64,000 bases of DNA, from NCBI RefSeq assembly GCF_035083965.1, contig NC_089728.1, positions 16,865,955 through 16,929,954 of the forward strand, written 5' to 3'. Source of the stretch: Branchiostoma lanceolatum (taxonomy: Eukaryota; Chordata; Leptocardii; Amphioxiformes; Branchiostomatidae). Numbering within the stretch: the first letter of the stretch is position 1; every line of letters starts with the position of its first letter. Under the pieces are notes generated by a model, which saw only the letters and a list, made by a program, of their open reading frames with translations, was not told the DNA's origin and did no database searches. Positions 11,201 through 21,100 of the stretch are shown in pieces. The position numbers and the translations under genes were made by a program.

Positions 11201-13242
11201 TAGCATGCGCGTGGCCTCAAGTTCCTAAGACTCTAGTTCTTGAAAGTGCGCAAATATGACTTACTTCCAGGATCAGGCTTAGGGGAAGAAATGCCTTCAA
11301 AGGATCCTTGACGGCCCCATACACACCCTCGTACCAGGTGTGGGAAGGGAGGGTGTGTAGAAGGTGGCGAAAGAAAAGGAACAGCACGTATGCCCACCTG
11401 TAAAAACAATAGCAACGCATTGTCACAATCTTATTATTCCATCCTTCTTCATTTTTATCGATTAAATTCCTTGAGTGCTCTATCAAATCGCTCGGTCTCA
11501 GCGAGGTCACCAACTTGCCGCGGGTCCACTGAGATACCCGCTTAACGGTTGTGGGGTCAGGTTTCGACCCACACAAGGCAACAAATAGGTGATTATATCA
11601 TATAAAAGACTGCTTTGTCATTCCAAAACAAATACCGGATACTAGCCTCTATTGTATCAGTAATTGGGATGTTCAGTTTTTTTATTTATTTTTTATTTTT
11701 TATTGGGTTGGCCGACTACTCTCTCTTCGCAGCCAGGGGCTAAATTGCGAGGAGCACACAATTGGCGGGAATAGATTGCAAGGGTCCGGAGCGGCTGCCA
11801 TTCGACAATTGCCCCATGTGCGGCCATAGGACTGTAGGTTTTGAACCACTCACACCGGGAAGGACCCTACTCTTTTCGATAAGTGCGGTGGGTTCTTTAA
11901 CGTGCTCGGGGTGTGGGTCTCCTCAAATACGGGACCTCCATTTAACGTCTTATCCGAGGGACGTCCCTAACCGAAGCTAGGTACTCATTTTCACCTGAGT
12001 GAAGTGGGGAAAGTGTACAAAGTGCACTCAGCTTTCCTGGGGGCACATCGGGGCATATCGGTGGTTTCGAACCCGGGACCTCTCGGTTGTGGGCGAAACA
12101 CCCTAACGATTGCGCCACACGATGTCACACAGTTATATTCCATACCTCTATTTTGTACTTTGCATATGTTTAATAGCTGTTGCCATACATTGTACCGTGT
12201 ACACTTGTCGTGCAATAAAGTTCTTCGTCGATATCATGTAAGTCCTATCTTTATTTTGTTTTTGAAGCCCAAACAGACTATACTGCACTGGAGCGTCCTT
12301 AAAAAAAAACAGGCAACCTAGCCAGTTGACCGGTGAGTTGCCAACGGCATAGGGATCAAAGGTCAATATTTGAAGTTTGCCGCCAATTCCAATAGAATAA
12401 TGATAAAAAATCAAAATCAAATCAAATCGTACATGCCGTATAGTAGTCGGACGCGGTTTTTCACGGTGCGTACTTAACCGAATTATACCGCCTTTAGGTT
12501 TCTAACGGTATTATCACAATCAACAGGTTCCTAACATTAAACAAACAGCGGAAAATCAGCCTTCGCAAATCGCAAAACATATGATAATCATCGACGGATC
12601 GAAAGGTGAGCTTACATACTGATTATTTTACGCAAACTGCCTTGAGGTAGCGCTTTATTCGTCATTTGATGACCTTGTCGCTGAGTGAGTTTACTGAGCC
12701 AAAGGTTATTCTCTTGGTCTGGGGCTCAAAGTTCAAGTTACATAGCGCTGGTGTTTTAGAGGTGGTCTTCGAGAATCAACTGGAGAAGTGCTTTGAAAAT
12801 CATGTTTCATTTTGTAAATACATTATATGCACTCAAAATAAGGTTGATGTTCTATTAGAGATCCATCAGATTAGATTAGACTTGAAAATCTAATCCACTC
12901 TTCTAGGGTCATTAAAAAAAACACAACACGTTCATACATATCCCTACAGCACGCAAGAAACAACAGAGCAACGTACTACATTTCAAGATAACTAGATCGC
13001 ATTTTCGAAGCGGTGGATCACGATGAATGACAATGGTAGGGGTCTCATTTTCCCTCAGTTGTACTGATGAAATCCACCTCACCCAGCGCAAACATTGGGC
13101 CATTTGTTCTTTGGACAAATAAATGAGTGTAACGTTACCCGACTGCGCTAGCCGCGTTGTAGAAAACCAGCCATGATCGGACGATAGGCCCGAGAGGTGG
13201 CCGAGCTTTGCCAGGCACCTGCTTGGTAGTCTTCTTCCCCAT
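5243..13242 (-). CDS. HACD: 3-hydroxyacyl-CoA dehydratase (HACD/PTPLA family), copy A, 7 exons
   Basis: The product is a multi-pass ER membrane dehydratase that removes water from 3-hydroxyacyl-CoA, the third step of very-long-chain fatty acid elongation. Exons on the minus strand: 13139-13242, 11265-11397, 7563-7670, 6893-7014, 6489-6528, 6057-6198, 5243-5319. All junctions are GT-AG, the phases close, and together they encode 241 residues, close to the ~250 usual for HACD1/2. Start is ATG 13242-13240 (MGKKTTKQVPG). Visible family blocks are RSWLVFYNAASAVGW, VLHAATGLVPS, VAEVTRYPYY and RYTLFIVLYPLGMFGEALTMYAAL. The catalytic pair is Tyr164 (in YPLG) and Glu171 (in GEAL), seven residues apart as in the family and split over the exon 5/6 junction. 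The C-terminus FRQRKKALGKPSTKEE is lysine-rich, with no canonical KKxx. A candidate poly(A) signal (TTTATT on the plus strand) lies at 5106-5111. Choosing HACD1 versus HACD2 is not possible here. Confidence 0.93.
5409..5815. mobile_element. Fold-back MITE with ~165-bp inverted arms
   Basis: The left arm begins with AGACTC(T)n-ACACAACCAAGAGAT and continues with CAACCGACGTTTCGGTG. The right arm is its complement, ending in CTTGGTTGTGTAAAAAGAG. The arms also share TATAGATGCGTTCCCAAACG and its complement. It lies in the region upstream (minus-strand sense) of HACD copy A exon 7, that is, in its last intron. Confidence 0.85.
5816..5995. repeat. Partial relative of the 5,409-5,815 fold-back element
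   Basis: It contains GACGTTTCGGGGTCCGTCTGTCACCTTC-like sequence (a relative of the neighbouring arm), GGTGTCGCTG and GCAATGCGGTCCCAAA. It appears to be a half element abutting the complete one. Confidence 0.55.
6599..6890 (+). repeat. SINE family 2
   Basis: It begins ATGTCCCTGTAGCTCTACTGGTAGCAGCC (tRNA-like box A region) with a degenerate box B GGTCAAATCCTGG. The body includes GGTTGGGGCTGCAC, GGGGGTCCCGTGTTC and GCACGTTAAAGGGG, and it ends in an (AAC)n tail. Related copies lie at 31,092-31,392 and 37,938-38,080, with a 3' fragment near 19,835-19,975. This copy abuts HACD copy A exon 4. Confidence 0.75.
7028..7310 (+). repeat. Dispersed repeat with ATGGAGGTATAGTTTT start
   Basis: This family starts with ACCTCCATGAAAAATGGAGGTATAGTTTT (a short hairpin) followed by a GT-rich tract, then GATATTTGGT, GGTCAAGTTCGATTTTG, GTACTGCAGCAGAACTTCCG and GACATG. 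Other copies: 8,790-9,290 (several), 10,610-10,870, 36,500-36,730, 37,050-37,460, 38,300-38,600, 51,190-51,300 (-), 58,690-58,770, 59,250-59,520 (-) and 59,653-59,919. Confidence 0.8.
7746..7937 (+). repeat. (GTTAAA)32 hexamer microsatellite
   Basis: Thirty-two consecutive GTTAAA hexamers with one substitution (GTTAAC at 7836-7841). It lies in HACD copy A intron 2, 76 bases upstream (minus sense) of the exon 3 acceptor. Read on the transcribed strand it is (TTTAAC)n. Open frames on both strands (KLKL, LTLT, FNFN) are trivial products of the repeat. Confidence 0.97.
8090..8690 (-). pseudogene. LINE (CR1/L2-like) reverse transcriptase 3' fragment
   Basis: The minus strand encodes LAYTSLVRPNLEYAATVWD, KLERVQNQAARFCTNNY and VTKMKTDLQWMSLEERRK. 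Further downstream come FPRTIVEWNSLQPSTVEA-like residues and a 3' end with (GATACA)-type repeats near 8,095-8,130. This is the usual C-terminal portion of CR1/L2-like LINE proteins. A second fragment of the same family lies at 46,525-46,755. Confidence 0.8.
8790..9300 (+). repeat. Three head-to-tail diverged copies of the ATGGAGGTATAGTTTT-family body
   Basis: CAGCATAACTCGGGAAACC, GATATTTGGTAGGTGCG, AAGGTCAAGTTC and AGTACTGCAGC recur at roughly 200-bp intervals. The copies lie within HACD copy A intron 2. Confidence 0.6.
10610..10870 (+). repeat. Dispersed repeat, ATGGAGGTATAGTTTT family
   Basis: Contains AGTCAGCATAACTCAAGAATGG, GGTCAGGGTCGATTTTGG and GTACTTCAGCAGAACT. It is intronic to HACD copy A. 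The preceding 9,970-10,600 has a ~119-codon open frame (10,093-10,452) without recognisable similarity. Confidence 0.6.
11690..12127 (-). repeat. tRNA-derived SINE, family 1, full-length
   Basis: The reverse complement starts at 12,127 with the tRNA-like head TCGTGTGGCGCAATCG and box B GGGTTCGAAACC. The family body follows, through ATTTAACGTCTTATCCGAGG and GCGGCTGCCATT. It lies in HACD copy A intron 1. Confidence 0.8.
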
Positions 13243-13440
13243 TCTTATGGTCACAGGATACAGTATCTATCCGCGTCCCCAGTCCAGTAGTTCGGCTATA
13301 AAGTAGTGCAATAAATGGTGCTGCACAGTACTTGAACAAGTGGAAGAGATTCTTTTGTGCACGTCAGCGACGTGGTCTGTAGTGCTACCGCCAACTGCAA
13401 CTGCTGTGCGTCGACTGCAGTTCACGTGATCTCCGCTGAC
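13243..13440 (-). promoter_or_regulatory. Putative promoter/5'UTR of HACD copy A with CACGTC-GCT-GACGTG palindrome
   Basis: The ~190 bases upstream of the start codon are closely conserved with the same region of copy B (25,783-25,930), including a TATA-like CTATAAAGTAGTGC stretch on the plus strand. Both also carry CACGTCAGCGACGTG (13,360-13,374 here), an inverted repeat of two ACGTC half sites. Such cores are bound by CREB/ATF-type bZIP factors, so this is a candidate regulatory element. The promoter role is inferred from position and paralogue conservation only. Confidence 0.45.
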
Positions 13441-13484
13441 CGCCATACAAAAGTGAACAAGCCGATAACTTCTAATCCATTTTC

Positions 13485-13770
13485 AGGGCTGTTTTGAATG
13501 AACTTGACCTTATTGATATTTGGAGATCTGTTCATGGTGTTCCATTCATTGCTCGAAGATTGGACAACATTTTTGCCAATGATCTGTTGTTTGATAAAGA
13601 CACTAGCTGTGAAATTTGCTCCTTTCCGTGTAGCGACCAAAGGGTTGTTATGATGGACATGTCCGCTACCAAATATGATATGAAGTCATCATACTGGAAA
13701 TCTAACGATTGATTTTTGAAGGATAAAGCGTATGTAGACAGCGTTAATTAGATTATTGAAAATATTGGTG
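13485..13770 (+). pseudogene. LINE endonuclease/linker fragment (L1/Tx1-like)
   Basis: The plus-strand frame reads NELDLIDIWRS, ARRLDNIFANDLL and SDQRVVMMDM, then SYWKSND and a LEDK..Y-like tail. This matches the end of an APE-type endonuclease domain (D..R.W.., R.D.I..S, SDH..V), with His of SDH changed to Gln. Stops after the WK segment make it non-functional. It lies just upstream of HACD copy A. Confidence 0.65.
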
Positions 13771-13884
13771 AAGGCCTAATTAAAGCGTATTTTGTCAGAT
13801 CCCCCAGTTCGTTATTGTAGAATACTTAGTCATGATTCGCCCCAAATGCATAATAAATGACATCATCACACATGCACACACACA

Positions 13885-14640
13885 CACTGCACGAAATGGC
13901 CTCGTTTCCCGGCGTATACGTACCGGTATTTTTCTGTATTTTTGTCGGATACTGACGAATACTGACGGATACAGGCGGATTCGTGTAAGGTATCCAACTA
14001 TTTCCGCACCGGTATATGGAATATTTCCGGAAGAATCCGAAAGTAAGGTATTTTCGACGAATACGGAGCCGTACACTGCACGGAAATGCCACCGATCCTG
14101 ACGGATACGAACAGGAATTTTTCTGTATTTTTGGCGGATACTGACGGATACAGGCGGATCCAACCTGACGGATCCGACTAAATGCGCACTGGGATATGGA
14201 ATATTTCCGGAAGAATCCGAAAGTAAGGTATTTTCGACGAATACGGAGCCGTACACTGTACGGAAATGCCACAGATCCTGACGGATGCGTACAGGGATTT
14301 TTCTGTATTTTTGGCGGATACTGACGGATACTGACGAATCCAACCTAACGGATCCGAAAATTTCCGCACCGGGATCGGGAATATTTCCGGAGGAATCCGA
14401 AAATGAGGTATTTTCGACGGATACGGAGCCGTACACTGTACGGAAATGGCAGAGATCCTGACGGATACGTACAGGAAGTTTTCTGTATTTTTTTAAAGAA
14501 AATTGCGGATACTGACGGATACAAGCGGACTGTGATCCGGAACCTCAGATCCGGAGGAATACAAAAATAGGAATTTTCGACGGATATGGGGCCGTACATT
14601 GCACGAAATTGCCCAAGATCCTGACAGATACGTACAGTAT
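13885..14640 (+). repeat. Degenerate ~182-bp tandem array, five units, left arm
   Basis: Units begin CACTGCACGAAATGGC, CACTGCACGGAAATGCC, CACTGTACGGAAATGCC, CACTGTACGGAAATGGC and CATTGCACGAAATTGCC. Each then carries GATCCTGACGGATACG, TTTTTCTGTATTTTTG.CGGATACTGACGGATAC and AATATTTCCGGAAGAATCCG. It is rich in CGGAT and has no plausible coding content. The mirror-image array is at 16,640-17,431. Confidence 0.85.
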
Positions 14641-16640
14641 GTATTTGCCACGGATACAGACTGATCCAACATACAGACTTTCTACAATCTTTGACATATT
14701 GTGACTCTGAATATGTTTGTATTTGCCACGAATATGTACAAATCAAACACACAAAGTTTGATAGAATGGTTGATTATTCATAAATACGCGTGCATTCTTA
14801 ATTTAACGATACCCAAAACATTATTATTCAATGACAGGAAGTTTTGGGAAAGCCTGAATGTAACATTATTTCATATTTTAACATATATGCATTTCTAAGT
14901 TCAAAAACTATCAAATACAATACGGAAGTTTTATGTGGCTAAATAATCCATTTCGTTTAAGACAGGCCGAGTGACATCCACATACTCAAAGCACCTCTGC
15001 ATATGCAGGTTAATGTCGGTAAATTGGGGTTGTGTAAGCACAATTGTTATAAAATGTATTACAATTAACAACCATCACATCATGGTGGTAATATTTACTG
15101 CCGTATAGTGCACTTGGACCAAAAATTTCTACATGTTCTACATATTCTACTTAAGTAATGAAAGCCTTATTTGTGGCCAGTTCTTCGTCTAAAAGATATC
15201 AGATACAAATAATTTCAAATACAGAGGTTGAAAATAGAAACTTCAAAGTAACATTATACTGTCTGAAAAACTCCCATGATGACACGCCACATTTTACACG
15301 TAAGTAGCATATGCCGTGAAACTGCATGTGTATAATCGTCCTCTCCCCATTCTCTGACTACATCTGAATTCACTTCTTCCATGCACTCTTGGTAAGGTAC
15401 AGGCAAGGCTGATTTCTTCTGTATCTAGCATGTTGGACTCAGCTTGGAGTTCATCTTGTGATGAACCAGTTCCTATATGATAAAACCAAATGATGAATAA
15501 ATATCAATTCACATACTTAGTATTTAAGTAACATGTCACATGATTTTGACATAACTGTGATCAAGGAGGTTATATAGACTATATAACCTCCTTGCTGTGA
15601 TGGGCTTCGTTTCATCACAGCAGCTAACAAAAAACAAGGGACAATGGGTATCCATCATGCCTGTCTCAGCTAACATTGAAGTGTACCGATGATGGACTTA
15701 AGCCTTACCGAAGGAACCTGAGGTACTCTGAGCATCTGACAGCTGATTGCTTTGTTCCAAGCCAAGCTAAGGTCCTCACAACATGTGCTGCATTTGTGAA
15801 GGAAGTATCTGCCGATGCTGTATAGGATATATATATAAAGGGAAACAATGACAAATATTAAACATATCACATAATCACATTTGTAAAAAATGAATCTGGC
15901 ATCGTTTAATTGAAAACGTAAAACTTACATTCATAACTTGAATATGATATTGATCAAACATGTACAGCTATAACTGAATGCAATAATCACTGAAACACAC
16001 TACTACCTCCACATAAGTTCTAGCTCACTATCCACAAACTGTGGGACCTTTGTGGGACAAATACTTATGACATTCTCTTCCGTTACAGGATATCTTTAAT
16101 TATCTTTCCCTCAACCGCTTGCTATGTTGTATCTGAAACGTTAACCAGACACAAATGTCTGTTGACCATTGGCAAGAACGAACAAATTGAAAACTATAAA
16201 TTTCCTAGATCCTAACGGTGTAGAAGTGCAGGTCGACTGGACAATTCTTAATGTCATGCAAATGCGATGATATGCCAAGCCACAATAGGAGGATAACTGA
16301 CGTTCAAACTAGTTAGAAACAGGAATTTTCCAATTTGTACTTACCAAAGGGCAGTCCCTCTAAATGATGAATCGACTCCCTACCAACTTTACAAGGGGGA
16401 GGGGGGCGACGAATATTGCATGCACGAAGAAGACTACTTCGCAATGCCGCGCGTTTGAGTTTACACCGAATCCCCTTCGACTCTCAAGTCACTAAAAATC
16501 ACTGGTCGACCATGGTAGACTCTGACGATGCCATGATAAGCACAGAGAGTGATGAAACGCCGTTCTTGTCTCCGTGCTGTTCACCGACAAAACCGTTTCT
16601 CGCGCCTGACGTCATGACACGCAGTGTCTTGTGGGAGATT
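14641..16640. other. Intergenic stretch between the two inverted arrays
   Basis: No gene is recognised in ~2 kb. It is AT-rich. It holds a 33-base near-perfect palindrome at 15,562-15,594 (CAAGGAGGTTATATAG arms with a one-base centre) and an unassigned GC-richer open frame from about 16,416 that runs into the next array. Confidence 0.5.
15562..15594. repeat. 33-base palindrome (16-bp arms, 1-base centre)
   Basis: CAAGGAGGTTATATAG is followed by A and then its exact complement. It could be a minimal fold-back remnant. It is not followed by a T tract. Confidence 0.9.
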
Positions 16641-17431
16641 GGACACGAATCCGTATTCCGGATACGTCAGGATTTGTCGGAATTGTTGGATCTGAGGTGC
16701 ATCGGATCCAATCGGAAACGTTCCGTATCTGCTATGATGCACGATTGCGGATCCGCTGGATTTTTTAGGATCTGAGATCATGCCGTGCAGTGTGTATTTG
16801 TTGGTTAGGATCCGAAGCAACTACCGACAAACAAACAATCCGATTACCTCTGCCATATTGACAAATATCTGAAAACGAAGGATCCGCGCAAATATCCTCA
16901 GGTATCCGAGGCGCATCACGGATCCAGACGTATACGGCGTCGGAATTGCCGGATCTGAGCTGTACCTGGTATTTGTCTGAATTTGCTCGGAAACGTTCCG
17001 TATCTGTACCCGAAACGTATGAAGGATCCAGACGTATACGGCGCCAGAATTGTCGGATCTGAGGTGCATCGGATTCAATCGGAAACGTTCCGTGTCTGCT
17101 ATAATGCGTAATTCCGGATCTGCTGGATTCGTCAGGAAATGAGATCATGCCGTGCCGTGTGTATTTATTCGTCAGGATCCGAAACAACTACCGACATACA
17201 AACAATCCGAACATTCCAAATATAAAAAAACGAGGGATCCGCACAAATATTGTCGGGTATCCGAGGCGCATCACGGATCCAGAGGAATACGGCGTCGGAA
17301 TTGGTCGGATCTGCGGGCACCTCAGTATCCGAGCAGTGAACTGGGATTTTTCCGGATTCGCTCGGAAACGCCATGAGGCCCGATTCCGGATACGTCGGAT
17401 CCGTCAGGATACGTGGCCATTTCGTGCAGTG
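16640..17431 (-). repeat. Degenerate CGGATCC-rich array, right arm (inverted relative to 13,885)
   Basis: Repeated GGATCCGCAAATAT, TATCCGAGGCGCATCACGG, GAATTGTCGGATCTGAGG and AATCGGAAACGTTCCGT segments. The array ends with GCCATTTCGTGCAGTG (17,416-17,431), the exact complement of the first 16 bases of the left array. It lies downstream of HACD copy B's stop codon. Confidence 0.8.
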
Positions 17432-18115
17432 ACAAGTCAAGTCAAAGTTTATTATACAACAGTTGCATCAGGTACGATGTATAGCAAATAACATGGAATA
17501 TTAACAACTATACATACGAACTGCGTATACTAGTGTACTAATCTAACATCATTCAATACATGATATAATGGAATAGTACAGGACCTCTGCAATAAAGGGC
17601 ATAACTTTAAATAAAAACAATAATCGCTTGGCCAAGGTATGATGTCGCGAAATTCTACTTGGCAAATGTTTTGATACGCAATTACTCTAAAAAAAATTAT
17701 ATCGTAAATATAACACCACTGTGTCTCCAAGAAAATGTCATCATAATGCTGAAATTATACTCCGGCAAATGATACAGCAAGGAACCGCAGATTCAGATGA
17801 ATCAGAATAAGTCTGTTGAAAGTCGATAATTAATGACACCATGCAAAAATCATGCAAATTAGCATACTTTTCATAGTTAATGAGACAACATTTGTTTGGA
17901 TTGGTTTGTACCAATGGTGTTCTTAGTATACAACCACTACCAATAAGCCACATTGTAAGTATATGAATTATGCACCATATCCCAAATGAAATGCCATTTC
18001 TAGACTGAAGTTATGAAGCAGCAAGCAATAAAAAAAAAGATTCAGACAATCAGAAGACACCACTTTAGAGGCGACGAAAATGACTGGTTTTCATGGCAGA
18101 GCGATTTGCTTGAGT

Positions 18116-21100
18116 TTATTCCTCCTTGGTGCTTGGTTTGCCCAGCGCTTTCTTCCTCTGACGGAACATGTGCATGTATACTGGCCACCAGCCTGAAAAA
18201 GAGACAACTCTGTATCAAGTACTAATACATATTGAATCGATACATAGAAGTATATTAAGCGGTTGAACCACCATTTGAGTTATTTTTACTTATTTCTAAA
18301 GAAATTTTGCATGGGCAAGTTTGTTCAGAAAGGTTAAGTTTTTCTGCTAGGAAGGAGAAAAAGAATGTGCATTAATTTTCTTTTAAAATCTGGCCAAAAT
18401 TTGCGACCTTTGCCCTGTTTTGACCTCTAATTGACCCCTCAAAGCTTTCTTACTGGTTAGACTGACCCATTAGGACAAGACGGGGTGAAACCCTGGTGTC
18501 ATTTCAATCTTCCGGCTATAGCTCTTTAAAACGCTGGAGCTGACCACCTTTTTTTACCTAAACAAACGTGGCAAATCCAACTTTGCATACAAAGGGGGTA
18601 AAGATTTGAGGTACATGTGTACATGTGTACATAAAGGTGTTTTAAAGTGATTGTTTTTGCCGTGTGATGTGATGCATTGGAAAGTCCATTTACTCCCCTG
18701 TGTAACCAATGATGTTTTATTCAACATGTAGAACTTCCAAACTGTGGTATGGCATATATCCAGCTCTACAGGAAATTCGAAACACATCAAACTGGAGGAG
18801 CGCCATGATCTTTAGACGTTGTGAAAACCTTGGTTTCCCTCTAAATATTCCTATATGATATAGGAATATTTAGAGGGAAACGGCTATATGTATGTAGAGT
18901 GGTTTTCTTGTTATTCATATTAAGGTTGTACGTAAATTTCATGCATGTGGTTATCAGGTATACAAAAGGAGCTAGGGCTTCAAAATTTCAAGGAAGGGAT
19001 TGACTTAAATTCATCTGGGTAGTAGACTAGGTTCTAATCAATTTTACGTTTTCGTGGATTTCTATAAACAAACTTTCGCAAAGGAGCAATTTGAAAGTCA
19101 TTTCACTCACATGGCATCCACGCCAGTAGTACTACTACAACGAAATAGTAGTAGTAATGGAACGCCCCCTGGAGGTTTGATGGAATCCCTGCAAGGTGAA
19201 GAGCGCCCTCTTTGATGGGGCCCAAGGCTGCGTACATGGTCAACGCCTCCCCCTAGCACAAAACATATGTAATTGCACTTAAGATATTGTTGAAATGGAA
19301 GACCATATATATAAGACCTCCTTGGGATGACCAATATGAAGAACAAACATGATATCAAATACAGCAACATAATTTTGATCTGTTTCTTTATAAATTGTAA
19401 ACTATGTTTAACATTGATAACGTATAGTGTAATCACACATATTGTATTGCGTAATCATACTTATTATGTTTACAGCTCAAAACTTATTTTGTAGTTTCTC
19501 TTCTTTTTCATTTGTTTCATTGGGATTTATAGTACAATTTCAAATTGTTCTTTCGTTAATTTTGCTTACTTTTGATTATGTATAATTTTGTAAACAGTAC
19601 TATTGTCTGGTTTAGGGGAGGCCCACGAAAAGCCACATAGCCTGCTGTAAATCTAGTACGTAGCAAATGATATACTAGAAACAGGTTTTCTTTGCAGTGG
19701 AGGTAAAAGTGCTAGTTTGCATCTATTAATCAAACCCAGAAAGTTTCGTTAGTTACTTACGAACATTCCCATTGGATACGCCACGATGAATAATGTGTAT
19801 CTATAAGAAAGAAAAAAACACAGTGTAAAACGCCATGTTTGAGGAGGTGCATTCAGCACGTTAAATGGCTAGCAACCACTTCCTGTAAAAATATACCATT
19901 CTACTGAAACAGCAAGGAAGCGTGTTGCCCTATATGCGAATAGGTACTACAGGGTAAACAACAACAATAACAACTGTGGCATCGTGTGGCGCAATCGGTA
20001 GCTTTAGGCCAGGGTGTTTCGTCCACAACCGAGAGGTCGCGGGTTCGAAACTACCGATATGCCCCGATGTTGTGCCCTTGGGAAAGGTACTTTACACAAG
20101 TTTCCTCACTTAACTCAGGTGTAAATGAGTACCTAGCCTCGGATAGGACGTTAAATGGAGGTCCCGTGTTTGAGGAGAGCCACACCTTGATCACCTTAAA
20201 GAATCCACCACGCTTATCGAAAAGAGTAGGGTTCTTCCCTGTGTGAGTGGTTCATAACGATACAGTTCATAACTATACAGTTCAATGGCCGCACCTGGGG
20301 AAATTGTCGTATTGAGGTCACCTTAGCGCCAAAATGGCAGCCTTCAGACCCTTGCGATTCAGCCCCGTCGGGTAGTAGTCGGCCAACCCACAAACTCAGT
20401 GCCGTACGATAGCATCCTGCCAAGTAATAGCTGACAGCCCAGCTGCTAAGCTATGCATAGAAAAATAACTGACCTGCACCATAGAAGCACCTCTGACTTG
20501 ACCCCCAGGACAGCGGTGACGTAGTAAAGATACCTGGTCACCTCTGCCACACACCACGGCATAAGGAACAGGGAGATGTACACCGTCGTCTGTATCTGTG
20601 AAACAATACAATGTCGGTTTTATTCGAAGGATAACGTTTACTCAAGCAATGGATTTGAAAACGGTCAGACGATTCGGACGGCATCCGCTGTCTTTGTACC
20701 CAGAGGACTAGCCGTTCGACGGCCAAAGGCAGTAATCCCGCGCCGATCTAAATTAGCCCAACGGATCGAAGGTCTTGCCCGGAGAAGTTGGCCGGCCCTT
20801 TCCCTAGTCCGGTTGCACTCCTCCTAGGAGAGGCCCTCGGGCTAGAACTCCCACGTAGCGCTGACTTAGATCGGCGGGCTTACTGCCTTTGGCCGCCGAA
20901 AGAACATGGCTAACGTCCCGATCCCCAAATCTGGCTCCCAGGGTACCACCTTTCGTCAGTGACTGTCACTATCGAAAGACATCGGATGCTGTCTGAAACG
21001 TCTGACCGTTTTCAAACCTATCCAGTTGCTTGAGTTATACTATGGTCCAATTTCCAATCCGGGGCCCGGCCGGGCTGTTTGCGAACGCGAAAAATAAAAT

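Noticed and set aside
13795-14436. 213-codon minus-strand open frame (GSVSVENT repeats)
   Set aside because: It follows the 182-bp degenerate array with no start context or homology, and other frames are equally open (for example 148 codons at 13,826-14,272).
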